Shown here one piece after another: positions 46,613 to 58,065 of a stretch of DNA of 64,000 nucleotides (the first letter of the stretch is position 1; every line of letters begins with the position of its first letter). Source of the stretch: Daucus carota subsp. sativus (Eukaryota; Streptophyta; Magnoliopsida; Apiales; Apiaceae); contig NC_030381.2 of assembly GCF_001625215.2 (NCBI RefSeq), positions 1,265,131 through 1,329,130 of the forward strand, in the 5' to 3' direction. Below the pieces are notes generated by a model. That model was not told where the DNA came from, searched no databases, and was given only the letters and a program-made list of their open reading frames with translations. Position numbers and translations under genes: made by a program.

Positions 46613-48404
46613 CTGAAATATTGTTGACAGCAGATAGTTAGGAACGTGTTAAGTGATCAGAGGTTTTTAGTGACGTTGAGTTAAGATCACGGACCAAAAG
46701 AAACACATCATATATACAATTCATAATCCACAAAACAGTTACCTTAATTATAGTGAACCATTTTAACACAAAGCTCTATCTATTAGAGCGCACGATTTTA
46801 TGTTTTCATTTTCAATATCATCATGGTGCCCAACTTTGGTTCTACTCCATGCAAGTAGGTCAGACTAATAAAATATGAAAATATGCTAGATCACGAGCTC
46901 TAAAATCCACTTGTTTATATTATGCTGTTCGATGAGGCGTGCTAATAGACCAGACAACTTAGTAAACTAATATTAATCAAATAAGCAACAACGATTATAT
47001 TTTTTCCTTATAAATGAAAACTAAATCAAATCAAGATATGTAGTAACCTTTTGGAGTCCGGATAGCAATCTTCATCATGATTTACTTCGTATAGAATAAT
47101 ATAGGTGTCGTTTCCAGATATTTACATAAAACGCAAGAAAATGATGAATAAAATCACACTACACTGCAAAATACATACATTTTTACTAAATATGTATCAT
47201 AAACAGATGATAGAAACAACACTTAAGACAAGTAACATCAGATTCAAGTTAATGCTGCCTAAAACATACACAACAAAGATCAGAAGGAGATCAAACTTGA
47301 ATTCATTCATACACATCATTAATGTGGCACATTCCAAGTTATTAGAAATGTTAAAAGATTGCAAACACAATAAAGAGAAAAATTACGCTACATTAGGTGG
47401 CATTTCTGGAACTCCGGTTCTTTGAGCTAGTTCTGTCCTAAGCATCACATTCTTTATTTGCCTGCATGTTTGTTGTAATAAATTGTCCAAAACATCACAT
47501 TCTTTTCAAGCAGGAACAGGGGAAAGTGGAGAAACAGGTCTAGCATCTGAATGAGACCTAAAATCAAATTTAAGGTAACAGGTAAAATCAATGAAGTTGT
47601 TCAAAAATTATAACTGTTAGTAATTTGTATGATACTATATGACTTTGTATTGTTACAACTACAAATCCAAACCCTATATTGGAGAAATTCTATCTGATAT
47701 TTGCATTCAACTGTAAACTAAGAAGCGCACATTATTGTCCTGGGCTATAGCCTATAGGGCCAAATTATCTCCTATCGATTTAAAAGGGGCTACCAATTTA
47801 ACAGAAGTATTGTCTAGGTTCCTGACCTAGATATTTGAAGGTATAGACAAAATACAAAAGCCAAGAACTAACATGATCACTAAAATCTATCTCTTCTTTG
47901 GGATGATATTCTCTCCAATCCCAGTAACATGAAGGTAGTAATCACAATCGAGCTCCCAAAGAGCAGGTTTGCCTTCTTATGATTTAAAGTAGCCCATAAA
48001 TCTAATTAATGCAACCCAATAAACCATACTAAAGAATTCATTCATTTTAAGACGTGAGTGCAACAGATATAGATAATAATGAAGTTGTGAGAGGATGTAA
48101 CAACGCAGTCGATTACAAATTTATAGCATCCATCATTTTATGAATTCCCTAGAGTGTGGCATTGCTTTCCACTTTTCCTGTCTCTTAGTAAACACCTACT
48201 CTATAAAGCATAGCTAATCAATAAAATACATGCCAAGGTATATAAAGAATAATCTTTTAATTATCCAAAAGAGAATATGACATGTTGTACATCTTAAATC
48301 ATTTTGTTTGATGAGATAGTAATATTCAGGACATAGAATATAAGTTATCAATTTAAGTGGTATAGAAATGAATAATCACACAATTTTCTGGGGAACATAC
48401 GGTA
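46613..48404. other. AT-rich region without recognised gene
   Basis: May contain decayed introns or exons of the RPA-like gene or its neighbour. The 47105-47425 frame is low-complexity and unsupported. Confidence 0.35.
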
Positions 48405-48562
48405 TTAATTATGAGCTACCGAACCACCATACCGGTGGGCTAAAGCCTCTCCCATGCTCTGGTACATGCCCATCAAATCTGCGGCAATGGCACTATTAAC
48501 ATCCACTCTAGGTTCATCCTTCAAACCCATTGCACCAAGTTGGCGGCCTAAAGCTGCTAGAC
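48405..48562 (-). pseudogene. Exon-like fragment of an unrecognised gene
   Basis: After a possible acceptor (TTTAAG) the minus strand encodes about 51 residues ending in a stop: LAALGRQLGAMGLKDEPRVD, then NSAIAADLMGMYQSMGEALA and HRYGG. Composition is protein-like and GC is higher than the surroundings, but I do not recognise the family, and no upstream exon is evident. It could be the last exon of a decayed gene or part of a transposon protein. Confidence 0.35.
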
Positions 48563-49142
48563 CTTAAATGTATTGGGCAACATTTGTTCGATCCAAGCAA
48601 TCGATACAATCATACAATTGATTCTCAGTGTTTTGTTATATATGTTTGTAGAGAGGGAGGAATGTGTGTGGAAAATGGTTGCTAGGAGAGGAGTTGAAGT
48701 TGATTTGTTTTCCCCGTTTTGGTATTTTCCCCCATTTGTTAACCATCTTTTCGATAGAAATAAAAAGCAAAACAAAACAAATCTTTTTATTCAAATTAAT
48801 TTAATTTATATAAAACAAGTATCACATGACTCCATACTTATTATTTGACAATTTTATTCTATTTCCTTATATTTTCTATTGATTTAAAGAAATTTCATTA
48901 CTTTTTTTTTTTGAAAATAAGAAATTTTATTACTTAATCAATATTTTTCCAAATACTAAAGTGCACACATATATGATTACCTTTTTTATAAATAATATAA
49001 AATACACAAACATTTAAAAATATCCGTTCTGGATGTATAGACCTGACATGGAGTATCCATCAGAAGAGTTTATACCTACAGAGAGCGACTCAGTGTGCTC
49101 ATAAGCACCAGACAAATTATATATGGTCAAAGCATTCTGTGT

Positions 49143-49420
49143 CATCAAATTTGGGCTTTCAGAAAATGCATTCTAAAGATGAGGTAGTTATTGGGCCTGG
49201 TGATGAATTTAGGGTGGACCTTGGAGTGTTGGATACTTTGGGTTGATTACTGTAGTATTTACGGTCTACATGATGTTTTCAGTCCAGGATCCGAGTTGGG
49301 TAACAGCCACTGCTCATCTTTCCATCCATCCATACGAATTTAGTCCTACTACAAACGCCCAAATCAGACGCAAGGTTATATATGTTCCACCATGTCCCAG
49401 CAATACCTTACCAGTTTCTG
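49143..49420. repeat. Duplicated segment, uninterrupted copy
   Basis: Homologous to 41390-43170 without the inserted elements; gives the empty target site of the hAT MITE at about 49265-49272 (GTCTACAT). Lies about 0.8 kb downstream of ABI3. Confidence 0.88.
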
Positions 49421-50185
49421 CACATATTTCTCAACTTTGAGCAAATCAAGCATTAAAATCAGCTTAAAACTGAAAACACACAAACAAGACATAAAATGAA
49501 TGCAGCTCCAAGTTGAGCTGTGAAACAGGTTTCCACCACCTAGGACCATTGTTAGCAGGCCGCAGCTGTATATGTATATCAAAATAATTTAGATCATACT
49601 TAATTCTCAAGGAACTTCCAAGTCTTTAAGAATCTACGCATGACATCTATACTGACTATATATATGTCCGCCGCATACATGAATCCAAATTAAGAATTCT
49701 AATTACAATCAACAATCGATAACAAATAGCTAGGTAGAGTATGCAATATAATACAATCACATCACAATATGCATACATACAATTTTCACAAATCATGACA
49801 ACCGACACGGTCACTGTATATTAGTGTACTAACGGTGATAGATCTGAGCCCCTCCAAAAAGAAACAAACCATAACGACATTATAGTCTTCAAATCCCTCT
49901 GAGACCTGGTTGGTGTCGCACATTGACAGCTTAAGTAGTACTTGCCAAGATTTGATCATTCATCCTAGTCACACATTTTTCTGGCTCACACCAATTGTGA
50001 CCTTTGGCATAAGAGATAATTGAATAAAGAGCAAGAAAACTATGGATGGGTCATTGAAGTCGATATACCTATGCAGCGCACACTGGCCAAGCTTAATTAA
50101 TTATCTAGTACCATATATATGCAATGTTTTTGCCTTTACATTCTTAACAGCGGTTTGGCCACTTCTTTGCTTATGCTTCACTTAT
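49421..50185. other. 3' flank of ABI3
   Basis: Presumed 3' UTR and terminator of ABI3, no other gene seen. Confidence 0.45.
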
Positions 50186-53002
50186 TCACTTTCCCTTCAG
50201 TTTAGATGGTGTGGAGGAATGACCATTACCAGCTCCTGAGTTGCGATTTTTCCTTGTTGCCTTCACTTTTGGCTCAGATTTCGGTTTCGCAGGCTGCTGC
50301 CTTACCTTCACTCCCCTTATCAGCTGTAATATTGTCAGAAAAACATAATTTAGTACCTTTGATTAAACTTATAATAACATGGACTACAAAATAATACATA
50401 TAGCATATTCGTAGATAAATATACAATATTTACTGTAAGAGCTTCATACATATTTGCCATTTTTCATGTCTGAGTATATGACAATGAAATCTCCTTCCTG
50501 AAGTCCATTAGTTCTCACAAAATCTCCTGAAAGTCAAAACAGAAAAATCAGAATTGTTAGGGCCAGGGGAGTTTGTAAAAGTGTCATTTTATTCATTGTA
50601 TGACATTTATATAACCAAACATACCTGTGTTTTCAAGGAGATACATCCTGCTTTTGTTATTTGGCCAGAATCTGAGACTCCACGATTTAAAAACAACACG
50701 AGTGTAATTAGTAATAGATATAACTGGCAAGTAACTGAATGCCCACTATATACAAGTGTGTGCTTGCAGGTGTGTGTGTGTGATGTGTGGCTTCGTAGTC
50801 TTCGTATATTATACCTGTAGCGCAAGTTCCAAACCTTTGAAATTCCTATATCTTCCATGTCAATCGATATGCCGTCTCTTTCATCCAGTTGTGGGAGGTG
50901 TGTTTCAGCTTCTTTCTGATCACATCAGTAGTGAGCAGGCACACAATCAGATTAATATTATTGTCAGCAAAAGGTAATATTGATGTCTCTTCTTATGGAT
51001 TATATGTGTGCCGGTGGTGCGTGTGTATCAAGACAATTAGGGTGAGTGTATCAAGATATTAACAAGAGTAAAAAAATACATAAGGTTTGTGCAAAAAATG
51101 GACTACTTACTTTAGGCAGTACAATTCTTCCAAGATTACCAACATCACTCTGCTTCAACACCTTCTGTAAGAGAAGTTTGAAGTTGTTCCCACCTTTAAA
51201 TTCCTACACAAAAACCAGGACACATTCATAACATAGTCTATTTCTCAGAAATTAACTATCTCTTTCAAGGTAACTACCTGTTTCTGTAGTTGTTGTCCAC
51301 GCTCCGACGTCTGTGTCAGCTGCTGATTGCTCTGTGCTCGCAGTAAGGTCCGATCACTCGTATGACACTCCTGTTGCCGTGGCTGTGCTTCCTTATGAGG
51401 CTGTTCCAAGATTGGAGACTCAATAGCAGGAGGCTGGAGAATACAATTGAGAGGGCTGGTTACACCATCGATGTTATCAGTGCAAGTTTCTATATTGAAC
51501 CGCCCTTCATTTTGTCCCGACGAGTCAACCTTTTTGAGTTGATTTTGGTGTGGATGGTGGCGATAATGATGCAATGAAACCCGTCTTTGCCGAGCCATCC
51601 TCTTTTTCCTAGCCTCTTTAGTAGCAGAAGGACCCAACCTTATTGGATCCTCAACATTATTTCCGTTGTAAATTTGAGAAGGGTTTTGATCTCCATACAC
51701 AGGTGCAAACGGCTGAGGTGTAATAGGAGCAAAAGTACCATTTTGATCAGGAAATGAATTATATTGAGGGGCTGAAACAAACTGCGATTGCGGCCATGAC
51801 TGAGCAGGCTGAAGCAAATGATATCCTGTTGGCGGCATCGGCATCTGAGGAGAGTAGGCTTGACAATTCATTGGAGAAGCGTTAGCACCACCAACAAAAG
51901 GTTGCTGTTGAAGATCACCAACTACATAAGCCATAGCAGGCGGTGGAAATACTGCTGGCGCAGAAGCAGCTGGGGACACCAATGCCTGATTGAAATAAGT
52001 TTGAGTGGGAATCCACATGAAAGTGTTTGCATCCATAGTGGGAATAGTATTCTGTATGTTAGGGTTAGGGTTCGGAAAAGATTCTTGATATTGACAAGGG
52101 ACTACTTGATGAGCAGCAGCTGCCGCATCTTGGTTCCTTTTGTTCTGAAGATGGTGCTGCTCAACCCATTCAAGAATGAGTTTCAATAGCTGTTTTCTTC
52201 CTTCTTGTGTGCTCCCTAAACGTTTCGAAGCACACTCAATGGTTGCTCGTTTAAACTTAATATTCCTCATATCCTCAGCCGAAATGTGCTCTTTGTTATT
52301 TTTTAGCCACTCAAAAAACATAACTCCAAGTTCATCAAAACCCGTTTTTTCTTTCACTTCCTTTCCCCCCTCTATGATGTAACAATTTTCATCTTCTCGA
52401 TTCCGCACATCCTGACTTACGATACTTTGATCTCTCGAATAAGTCTGATCATCATCACTTTGAAAGATACAAGATGGGTCCCATAAATCATTTCCATCTT
52501 CAATATCAATCAGATCCATGTACCCAAAATTATTCATCACATCCATGCAATCCACATCCTCCATTCCAGTACTCCCATCAGATGGCCTGAAACCATCTGA
52601 TAAATCCGGGACCGGTGTCGCAGGATCATACTGGATACTCCTCACATCTTGCTTCATTCTCTGATCTGCATCTGACCTTATCATGGCCCAAGAAGCTGCT
52701 GAAGAAGACGAAGAAGCCGGGGAAGCAGACGACGAAACGAACTGTTTAGTCGTCAAGGCCGGAGTAGAGGATGAAGATGAGGTTGAAGACATGCATGGAA
52801 AATCAGGAAGCGGTGGGAAACTATTATCGAAAATAGAAGAATCAGCCACCGGAGTCTCATCTTGTTCATCACCTCCAAGCCAGATCTCTGCTTCACTGAG
52901 AGCCCCCATTATTTCATCAACTACATCATCATCCATAGCAGCATCACCCCCACAAAAAATTGCATTCTCTGCATGCACTTCTACTCCTTTTTCTCTTGCC
53001 AT
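50186..53002 (-). CDS. ABI3: B3-domain seed transcription factor ABI3
   Basis: Six coding exons: 53002-51278, 51203-51111, 50915-50815, 50671-50625, 50526-50450, 50323-50186; all joints keep the frame and give 726 residues (Arabidopsis ABI3 about 720). ABI3/VP1 activates seed storage, LEA and desiccation-tolerance genes through RY elements and with ABI5-type bZIPs, downstream of ABA. Seen: acidic A1 region with [11 protein letters not shown] (about residues 60-75); B1 domain [20 protein letters not shown] to [14 protein letters not shown] (about 227-286), which binds bZIPs; a Pro/Gln-rich middle; B2 [16 protein letters not shown] (about 456-471), also the nuclear signal; B3 domain from [20 protein letters not shown] (about 580) through [19 protein letters not shown] to IRGVKVRQ (about 690); and a basic Ser/Lys tail. 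Exon 1 is long and the B3 domain is split over exons 2-6, as usual. Confidence 0.97.
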
Positions 53003-53790
53003 CTCAATGTCTAGATAAAGTACTATAAAAAAAATTCAGACAAAAATTGTGTATAGATATTAACAGAAAGGAGATAGATTAATAGACAGGCAAAGAGCAG
53101 CACTGCAAGAAAAACGGCTAAATTCGACACAACTTAAATTCGAGGAAAAAGTGGGTGTCTGGGGTATGTTGAGAGAGATGAGTTTGGTGTATGTATGAGA
53201 TTAAGGAAACAAGAAAAAAGGATCTAGATATATCAAAAAATCTCCCATCTTCAACAAGTGGGTAGAAAGAAGCAACATAAAGCATCTGAAGAAAAAGATT
53301 TGGTTATCTATCAAGTACACAGTACTAATCAATAATAATAATAATCAAGAAAGCGACTTCTGTGCCCTAATCCGTACTTTGACACTTAATAATCTTATGT
53401 TCTACAACAGCAAACAATTAAGTTCAGCTATTCACAAGTACTTCATAATAATCAACAACAACTCAAGAATCAGCTTGCAATTAAAACAGATCAGAAGAGA
53501 TAAAAGGCGAAGCATACCCAAAGAAAAGAATGAGAAAAAGACAAAGCTTTTTCAAGAGGTTCTTCAGCAACCATAAATAAAAGAGTAAATAAACATCAAC
53601 AAGAAGAGTTCTGGTTTGTTCTGGGAAGTTGTGGGCTTTTAATTATTTTTTTTGAGCTTTAAAAAATTTGTTTGAAATGCAGGGAGAGTATAGATAAGTT
53701 CAATTAAGTGGAGAGAAGGTGGGAGTGGGAGAGATGAGGAAGGTGGTTTTGAGAGAGAGAGATATGAGAGTTAAAACAGGCGAAGAAAAC
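53003..53790 (-). promoter_or_regulatory. Presumed 5' leader and proximal promoter of ABI3, with a possible upstream ORF
   Basis: On the minus strand an ATG at 53285 opens a 55-codon frame ending with TAG at 53118, 115 nt before the ABI3 start. A strong acceptor-like CGTTTTTCTTGCAG lies at about 53104-53117 immediately after, so a leader intron could remove it. Arabidopsis ABI3 is known for a long inhibitory leader. The transcription start is unknown; GA-rich DNA at about 53745-53775 may lie near it. Confidence 0.4.
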
Positions 53791-54231
53791 CTGGTGCTAT
53801 AGACAATACTTTCTACAGTATTACGTCAGTGGCCGCCATACGGTAGATGCTGAATGGTGCAACTGTTGCGGTGCACCTGCTTTCATTTTCTCATTTGGCT
53901 TTTATTTTCTTGAAATCTCGTTTGGATAAGTACTTGCTTCTCGGTCCCAATAATTAAATTTAATTATAAATTATGAATCTGAATTTATATGATTTCGAGT
54001 CCGTTTCACTAAATTTATTGCTTATGACTTAACGTGGCATATCTCAAAAGTTGATAGTTTAAAATGTCTGTTTGAATAATTTTGATTAATGAATGATTAA
54101 TGAGTTAATAAAAATAAAATAACAAAAATAAGAGTGATTAATGAGTAATTTATGATTTAGGAGTAATTTTTATCAAAAAAATGTTCAAAAAAATTTAGCC
54201 ACCGAAAAAAGTACCTCAAACTAACTTCTGG

Positions 54232-54606
54232 CTTTAAGTCAGTTTTTGGCTTATTTTTGACTTTAAGATGGCTTCCGACTCATTACACAAACATATAGTA
54301 CATGTTTGGCAACGGGAAAGAAGTGCTTCTTTCCGTAATAAGCTAGCTTCTACTTTTCTTGACCCGTTTGTGTAAAAAGTCGAGAAGCACTTATAAAAAG
54401 TTGGGAATGCTAGCTTTTCTCTCACAACTTCTGCTTATTTTCCAAACACTTTAATCACTTATAAGTCGTAACTCGCTTCTCATTTCTGCTTCACTTTTTT
54501 ACTTTAAGAAAGAAACACTTATTTTAAGCACACCCAAACAGCCTCTATATTTTTCAGCTTAAAGTCAGAGACGGCTTAAAACCCGGGCTTTAAGCCAACA
54601 CAAACA
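54232..54606. mobile_element. Nested foldback MITE-like repeats
   Basis: An outer inverted pair (TTGGCTTATTTTTGACTTTAAG and the AGCTTAAAGTCAGAGACGG side) encloses an inner pair: ACATGTTTGGCAACGGGAAAG on the left and CACTTATTTTAAGCACACCC on the right. Related short sequences with CAAACACTTTAATCA and CACTTATTTTAA occur at about 2510-2625, 58290-58440 and 60128-60360. Ends are not exact. Confidence 0.5.
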
Positions 54607-55512
54607 CCCCCTTCATCACAATTTCATATATTTCAATTATAAAGTTTATCATTAATTTAGATATTAATAGTTTTTCTAGTTTTGAAAATTATATTACACG
54701 CCTACAAAATAGTTTCATGTCATTTTACAACATCTCTCTCCTATCTTCTTTTCATTTCCATCCGATAATAATTTATATATACTAGCCTTTAACCCGTGCG
54801 AAGCACGGCGGTTATATAATTCGTAATTTATTTTTTATAATTTAAATTTTAACATCATTTTATTAGTATTTTAATATTAATGAATTGAATTTTAATTAAA
54901 TTATATTAACCGACAGATTATATTTTCTAACGGAAATTTAGTTTTTACAATTTATTATCTATTTAAAAATATTTTTTGTTATTAATATGGGATAATTTAT
55001 TATTCAATTAATTTTAAATAATATTTTTCATATTTCGTATATCTTTATATGTATAAAAAAAGATATTTGTCGTGTAACATATCAGAGTTAGAAAAATTAT
55101 GAAATTTTTCGTGTTTGTATTGAAATAGAAAATGTTAGAATTCGAAAGAGTTATATGAAGGTTCTTGTTAAAAAAAATTCAAATTTATATATTTATAATT
55201 TTATTTTAACGTCATTATAATTTTTTTAATAAAATAATAAAGTAAGCCGAAGGCTCGAAAGTTATATGCGTGTGGTGTTTTGGATCGGTTTATTTTTAGT
55301 GTTAGTATTTATTTAAAACTTGTACTTATAAGAGATAGATTTTTAATCTTAAAATTGTCTAAGACTTAGAGCATCTCCAAAAGCCTCTTAGTTGGCTCCT
55401 AAATATAATATATATATAATGTGGCTCTTAGCAATTTAGTACAAAATTTAGAGCGTAAACTCCAATAATACTCTTTATATGATCACTTCTCTATTTCATA
55501 TTTGGCTCCACT

Positions 55513-56796
55513 CACTACAAGAATATGATCACTTCTCTATATATATATAACTGCAAATTATTGTTTCCTTAATAATTCTAATTATGCATATCATCTATAA
55601 CTAGCTGAAGAGTAAAATAAAAAGCTTGTGTTAGCTATTATACTACTATATCAGAAATGATGCAATAGGGAAATCCTATTCTCATAAATGTTGTGGACAC
55701 AAACTTGCCTATAAACTATAATTCCACCTGTTCAAATAGACAAGTAAGGTTGGCTAATTGTAAGCATAGACAAAATACATGAAAAATAAACACACCCTGA
55801 ATTATAGACATGGGCGTACATTAAAGAAAACAAAATAAACATACAGTGCATGTTTCTATCTAGAAATAAAAATGAGATTCTATTCAATTTTTACTGAATT
55901 ATTTTTGGGTGTATATTGTAGGGCAAGGTTATCGACACCGGGGATGAAGATGATGTTGATAAAGCCGGAAGTGGGAATGAGAGCACGGACTCCGAAGACC
56001 GTGACACGAGTCATCCATATGTTGTTGTCTCTAGGGGAGGTCCGGTTATTAAGGGTTAATATTAAGTTGTGTGAATGTAATTGAATTTGTGGGGCTGTTT
56101 TTGGATGTTTTAATCCTATGTTTGTGTATGACTATGTTTTTGGGATGTTTTAGTCTTTTGTTGGTGTATGAATATGTGTTTGGGATGTTTTGTTAATGAA
56201 AACTATGTTATTATGGATTTTGATTATTTGCTTGGATTGATTGGTATAGTAGCTAAAATGTCTTTTAGGTATTGAATATTTTCATGGACAGGTTTCTTGT
56301 ACCATTCTCGAATGGTATAAAATGGCAGAAATATAGAAAACAGTAGGCTCCTCAAAATCTAAATCTAAACTTACGACGGAAATATTAGTCGTAAGTTGTA
56401 GATTTCCCGATACTTTATGACGGATGTTCTTAAACAAATTCAGTCGTAAGATAACTACCGACGGAAGTTTCCGTCGCAAGAATAGAACCAAAAAACGAAC
56501 ACGGGGCCCACAATTAATATACGACGGAAATTTCCGTCGTAAATTGACCAGCTTACGACGGCCTTTCCGTCGTAAGTTTAACAATGAATTTGCTGAGATT
56601 GTGGGCCCCACCAGATTAACTTACGACGCCCGATAATTCTTGCGACGCTATATGAACTTACGACGCTAGATGAAAATTGTGACGGGTTTTTGAACTTACT
56701 ACTTGAGCAAAAACGACGAAAATCCGTCGTAAATTGTGAACTTACGACGGATATTAGGCTTAATTTCCGTCGTAAATACCCTGTTTTGTTGTAGTG
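55513..56796. mobile_element. Non-autonomous CACTA transposon
   Basis: Begins CACTACAAGAATATG and ends TGTTTTGTTGTAGTG, bounded by the 3 bp target duplication ACT (55510-55512, 56797-56799). The right half has many subterminal TTACGACGG/CCGTCGTAA repeats in both orientations, typical of CACTA elements. It is 1284 bp and retains one exon-like frame. Confidence 0.88.
55922..56059 (+). pseudogene. C-terminal exon remnant inside the CACTA element
   Basis: After an acceptor-like TATTGTAG a 46-codon frame reads GKVIDTGDEDDVDKAGSGNE, then acidic Ser/Asp-rich sequence and a VVVSRGGPVIKG end with stop, followed by AT-rich sequence resembling a 3' UTR. Probably the end of a transposase or accessory protein of the parental CACTA element, or a captured host exon; the family is not recognised. 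Confidence 0.45.
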
Positions 56797-56997
56797 ACTA
56801 TAGCAAAGTTATTATGAAAAAATAAGTTAAAAGCTATATGATGGCTCTTAACTTTGAGGAGAGAGGAGAGAGAAACAAGAGGCTCTTTAGTGGTTTAAAG
56901 AGCCACTAAAAATCTCTTGGAGCAACATTTTTTCTCTCTCTCCTCAAATTTTAAGTTAAGAGCCCAAATGAAGAGTCTCTCGGACCTATTAAGTTCT

Positions 56998-57232
56998 AAT
57001 GTGATTTTTTTGTTTTTAGCAAGATAATAATACAAGAATGATTAAAAAAAGATGACCAAACCAAAAAATATAAACAAAATTTAGGACTACAAATTATACC
57101 ATGTTGGCGAGATAGATTTCTAGTGTGATTTCTTTTTGTTTTTAGCAAGATAATAATACAAGAATGACTAAAAAAGATGACCAAACCAAAAAATATGAAC
57201 AAAATTTAGGACTACAAATTATACTTTGTTGG
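56998..57232. repeat. About 120 bp tandem duplication at the Helitron 5' end
   Basis: Two adjacent copies (about 56998-57117 and 57119-57232) share TTTTTAGCAAGATAATAATA, CAAGAATGA and TTTAGGACTACAAATTATAC. In the orientation of the Helitron, the second copy is the terminal one, so its promoter-like 5' end is duplicated. Confidence 0.85.
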
Positions 57233-57758
57233 TTTATTATAATATAGTATAGATTAGTATTTTAATAATAAGACACAATAATGACGCATGTTGTTGGAGT
57301 CGATATATCAAATTGAAATCCTAAGTCACTATGACACAATATTTTATTATATTTATAAGACATTTATTTGGATATTTATTGGACTAGCAAAGGACTCTTA
57401 AACTTATCATAATTGCAGACCAGGAATAGATATTGCTGAGCTTAGAGCTTTCGCACCAACCCAAGAGATGAGGCAAGCTAGAAAATGAAGAGATAAGTGA
57501 TACTCCTATAGTCCTATGAGTTTTCGTTCTTGCATGTTAAATTCAGTGAATGCTTCCCACTCCCCAAATCCAATCACTCGGTTTAATCCTAAATGTCAGA
57601 GATAAGTTCCACTCCCCAAATCTAATCACACTGTTTAATTCTAAATTTTACCGTTACTCGAACCGTTGTAATTTTCACTTCTTGTCAATGAGCCATGCTA
57701 GTTTAGTTTATACAAAAGAATAATGGCATGTCTGATTTATCTTACTTTAGAATAAATA

Positions 57759-58065
57759 CTCCCTCCGTCTCAATTTATAGGTCCATTTTGGAATAAACAC
57801 ACATATTTAGAAAAAAGTTGGTTATAAGATAGAATCTTATCACATGTATCATTAATTAATGCATTGATAAGTGAGAATATAGTTGAGTTTCAAAAAAATC
57901 ACAATAAATATTGGGATTTAGTGCATTGAGAAATGAAAATAATGTTGAGTTTCAAAAAAGTCACAATTAATATGTAGATAAATTTGTATTGAAAGAAGAG
58001 AGAGACAAGTGTTTTGGGACAAATTTTTCTCCCAAAATGGACCTATAAATTGAGACTGGAGGGAG
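57759..58065. mobile_element. Stowaway-type MITE
   Basis: TIR CTCCCTCCGTCTCAATTTAT and its near-perfect complement at the right end (AAATTGAGACTGGAGGGAG), with TA at 57757-57758 and 58066-58067. Confidence 0.92.

Larger units (their letters stand above)
55369..56926. mobile_element. GAGCATCTCCAA-type MITE, split by a CACTA element
   Basis: Left end GAGCATCTCCAAAAGCCTCTTA, right end AATCTCTTGGAGCAAC, with inner GGCTCTTA-rich inverted segments. Related copies lie at 58952-59265 (inverted) and 61089-61335 (truncated). Without the CACTA insert it would be about 270 bp. Confidence 0.65.
54782..57253 (-). mobile_element. Non-autonomous Helitron carrying nested transposons
   Basis: On the minus strand it starts TCTATACTATATTATAATAA (57253) after an A and ends with the hairpin GTGCTTCGCAC, AAAGG and CTAG (54785-54782) before a T. 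The first 40 bases match the Helitron at 19877-20182. Its 2.47 kb contain a GAGCATCTCCAA MITE, which contains a CACTA element, and a tandem duplication near the 5' end. No Rep/helicase is present. Confidence 0.82.

Noticed and set aside
47105-47425. 106-codon plus frame as a gene
   Set aside because: Composition follows AT-rich background, no domain, no splice or promoter context.
51818-52189. 123-codon plus-strand frame in ABI3 exon 1
   Set aside because: Antisense shadow of the conserved ABI3 coding region.
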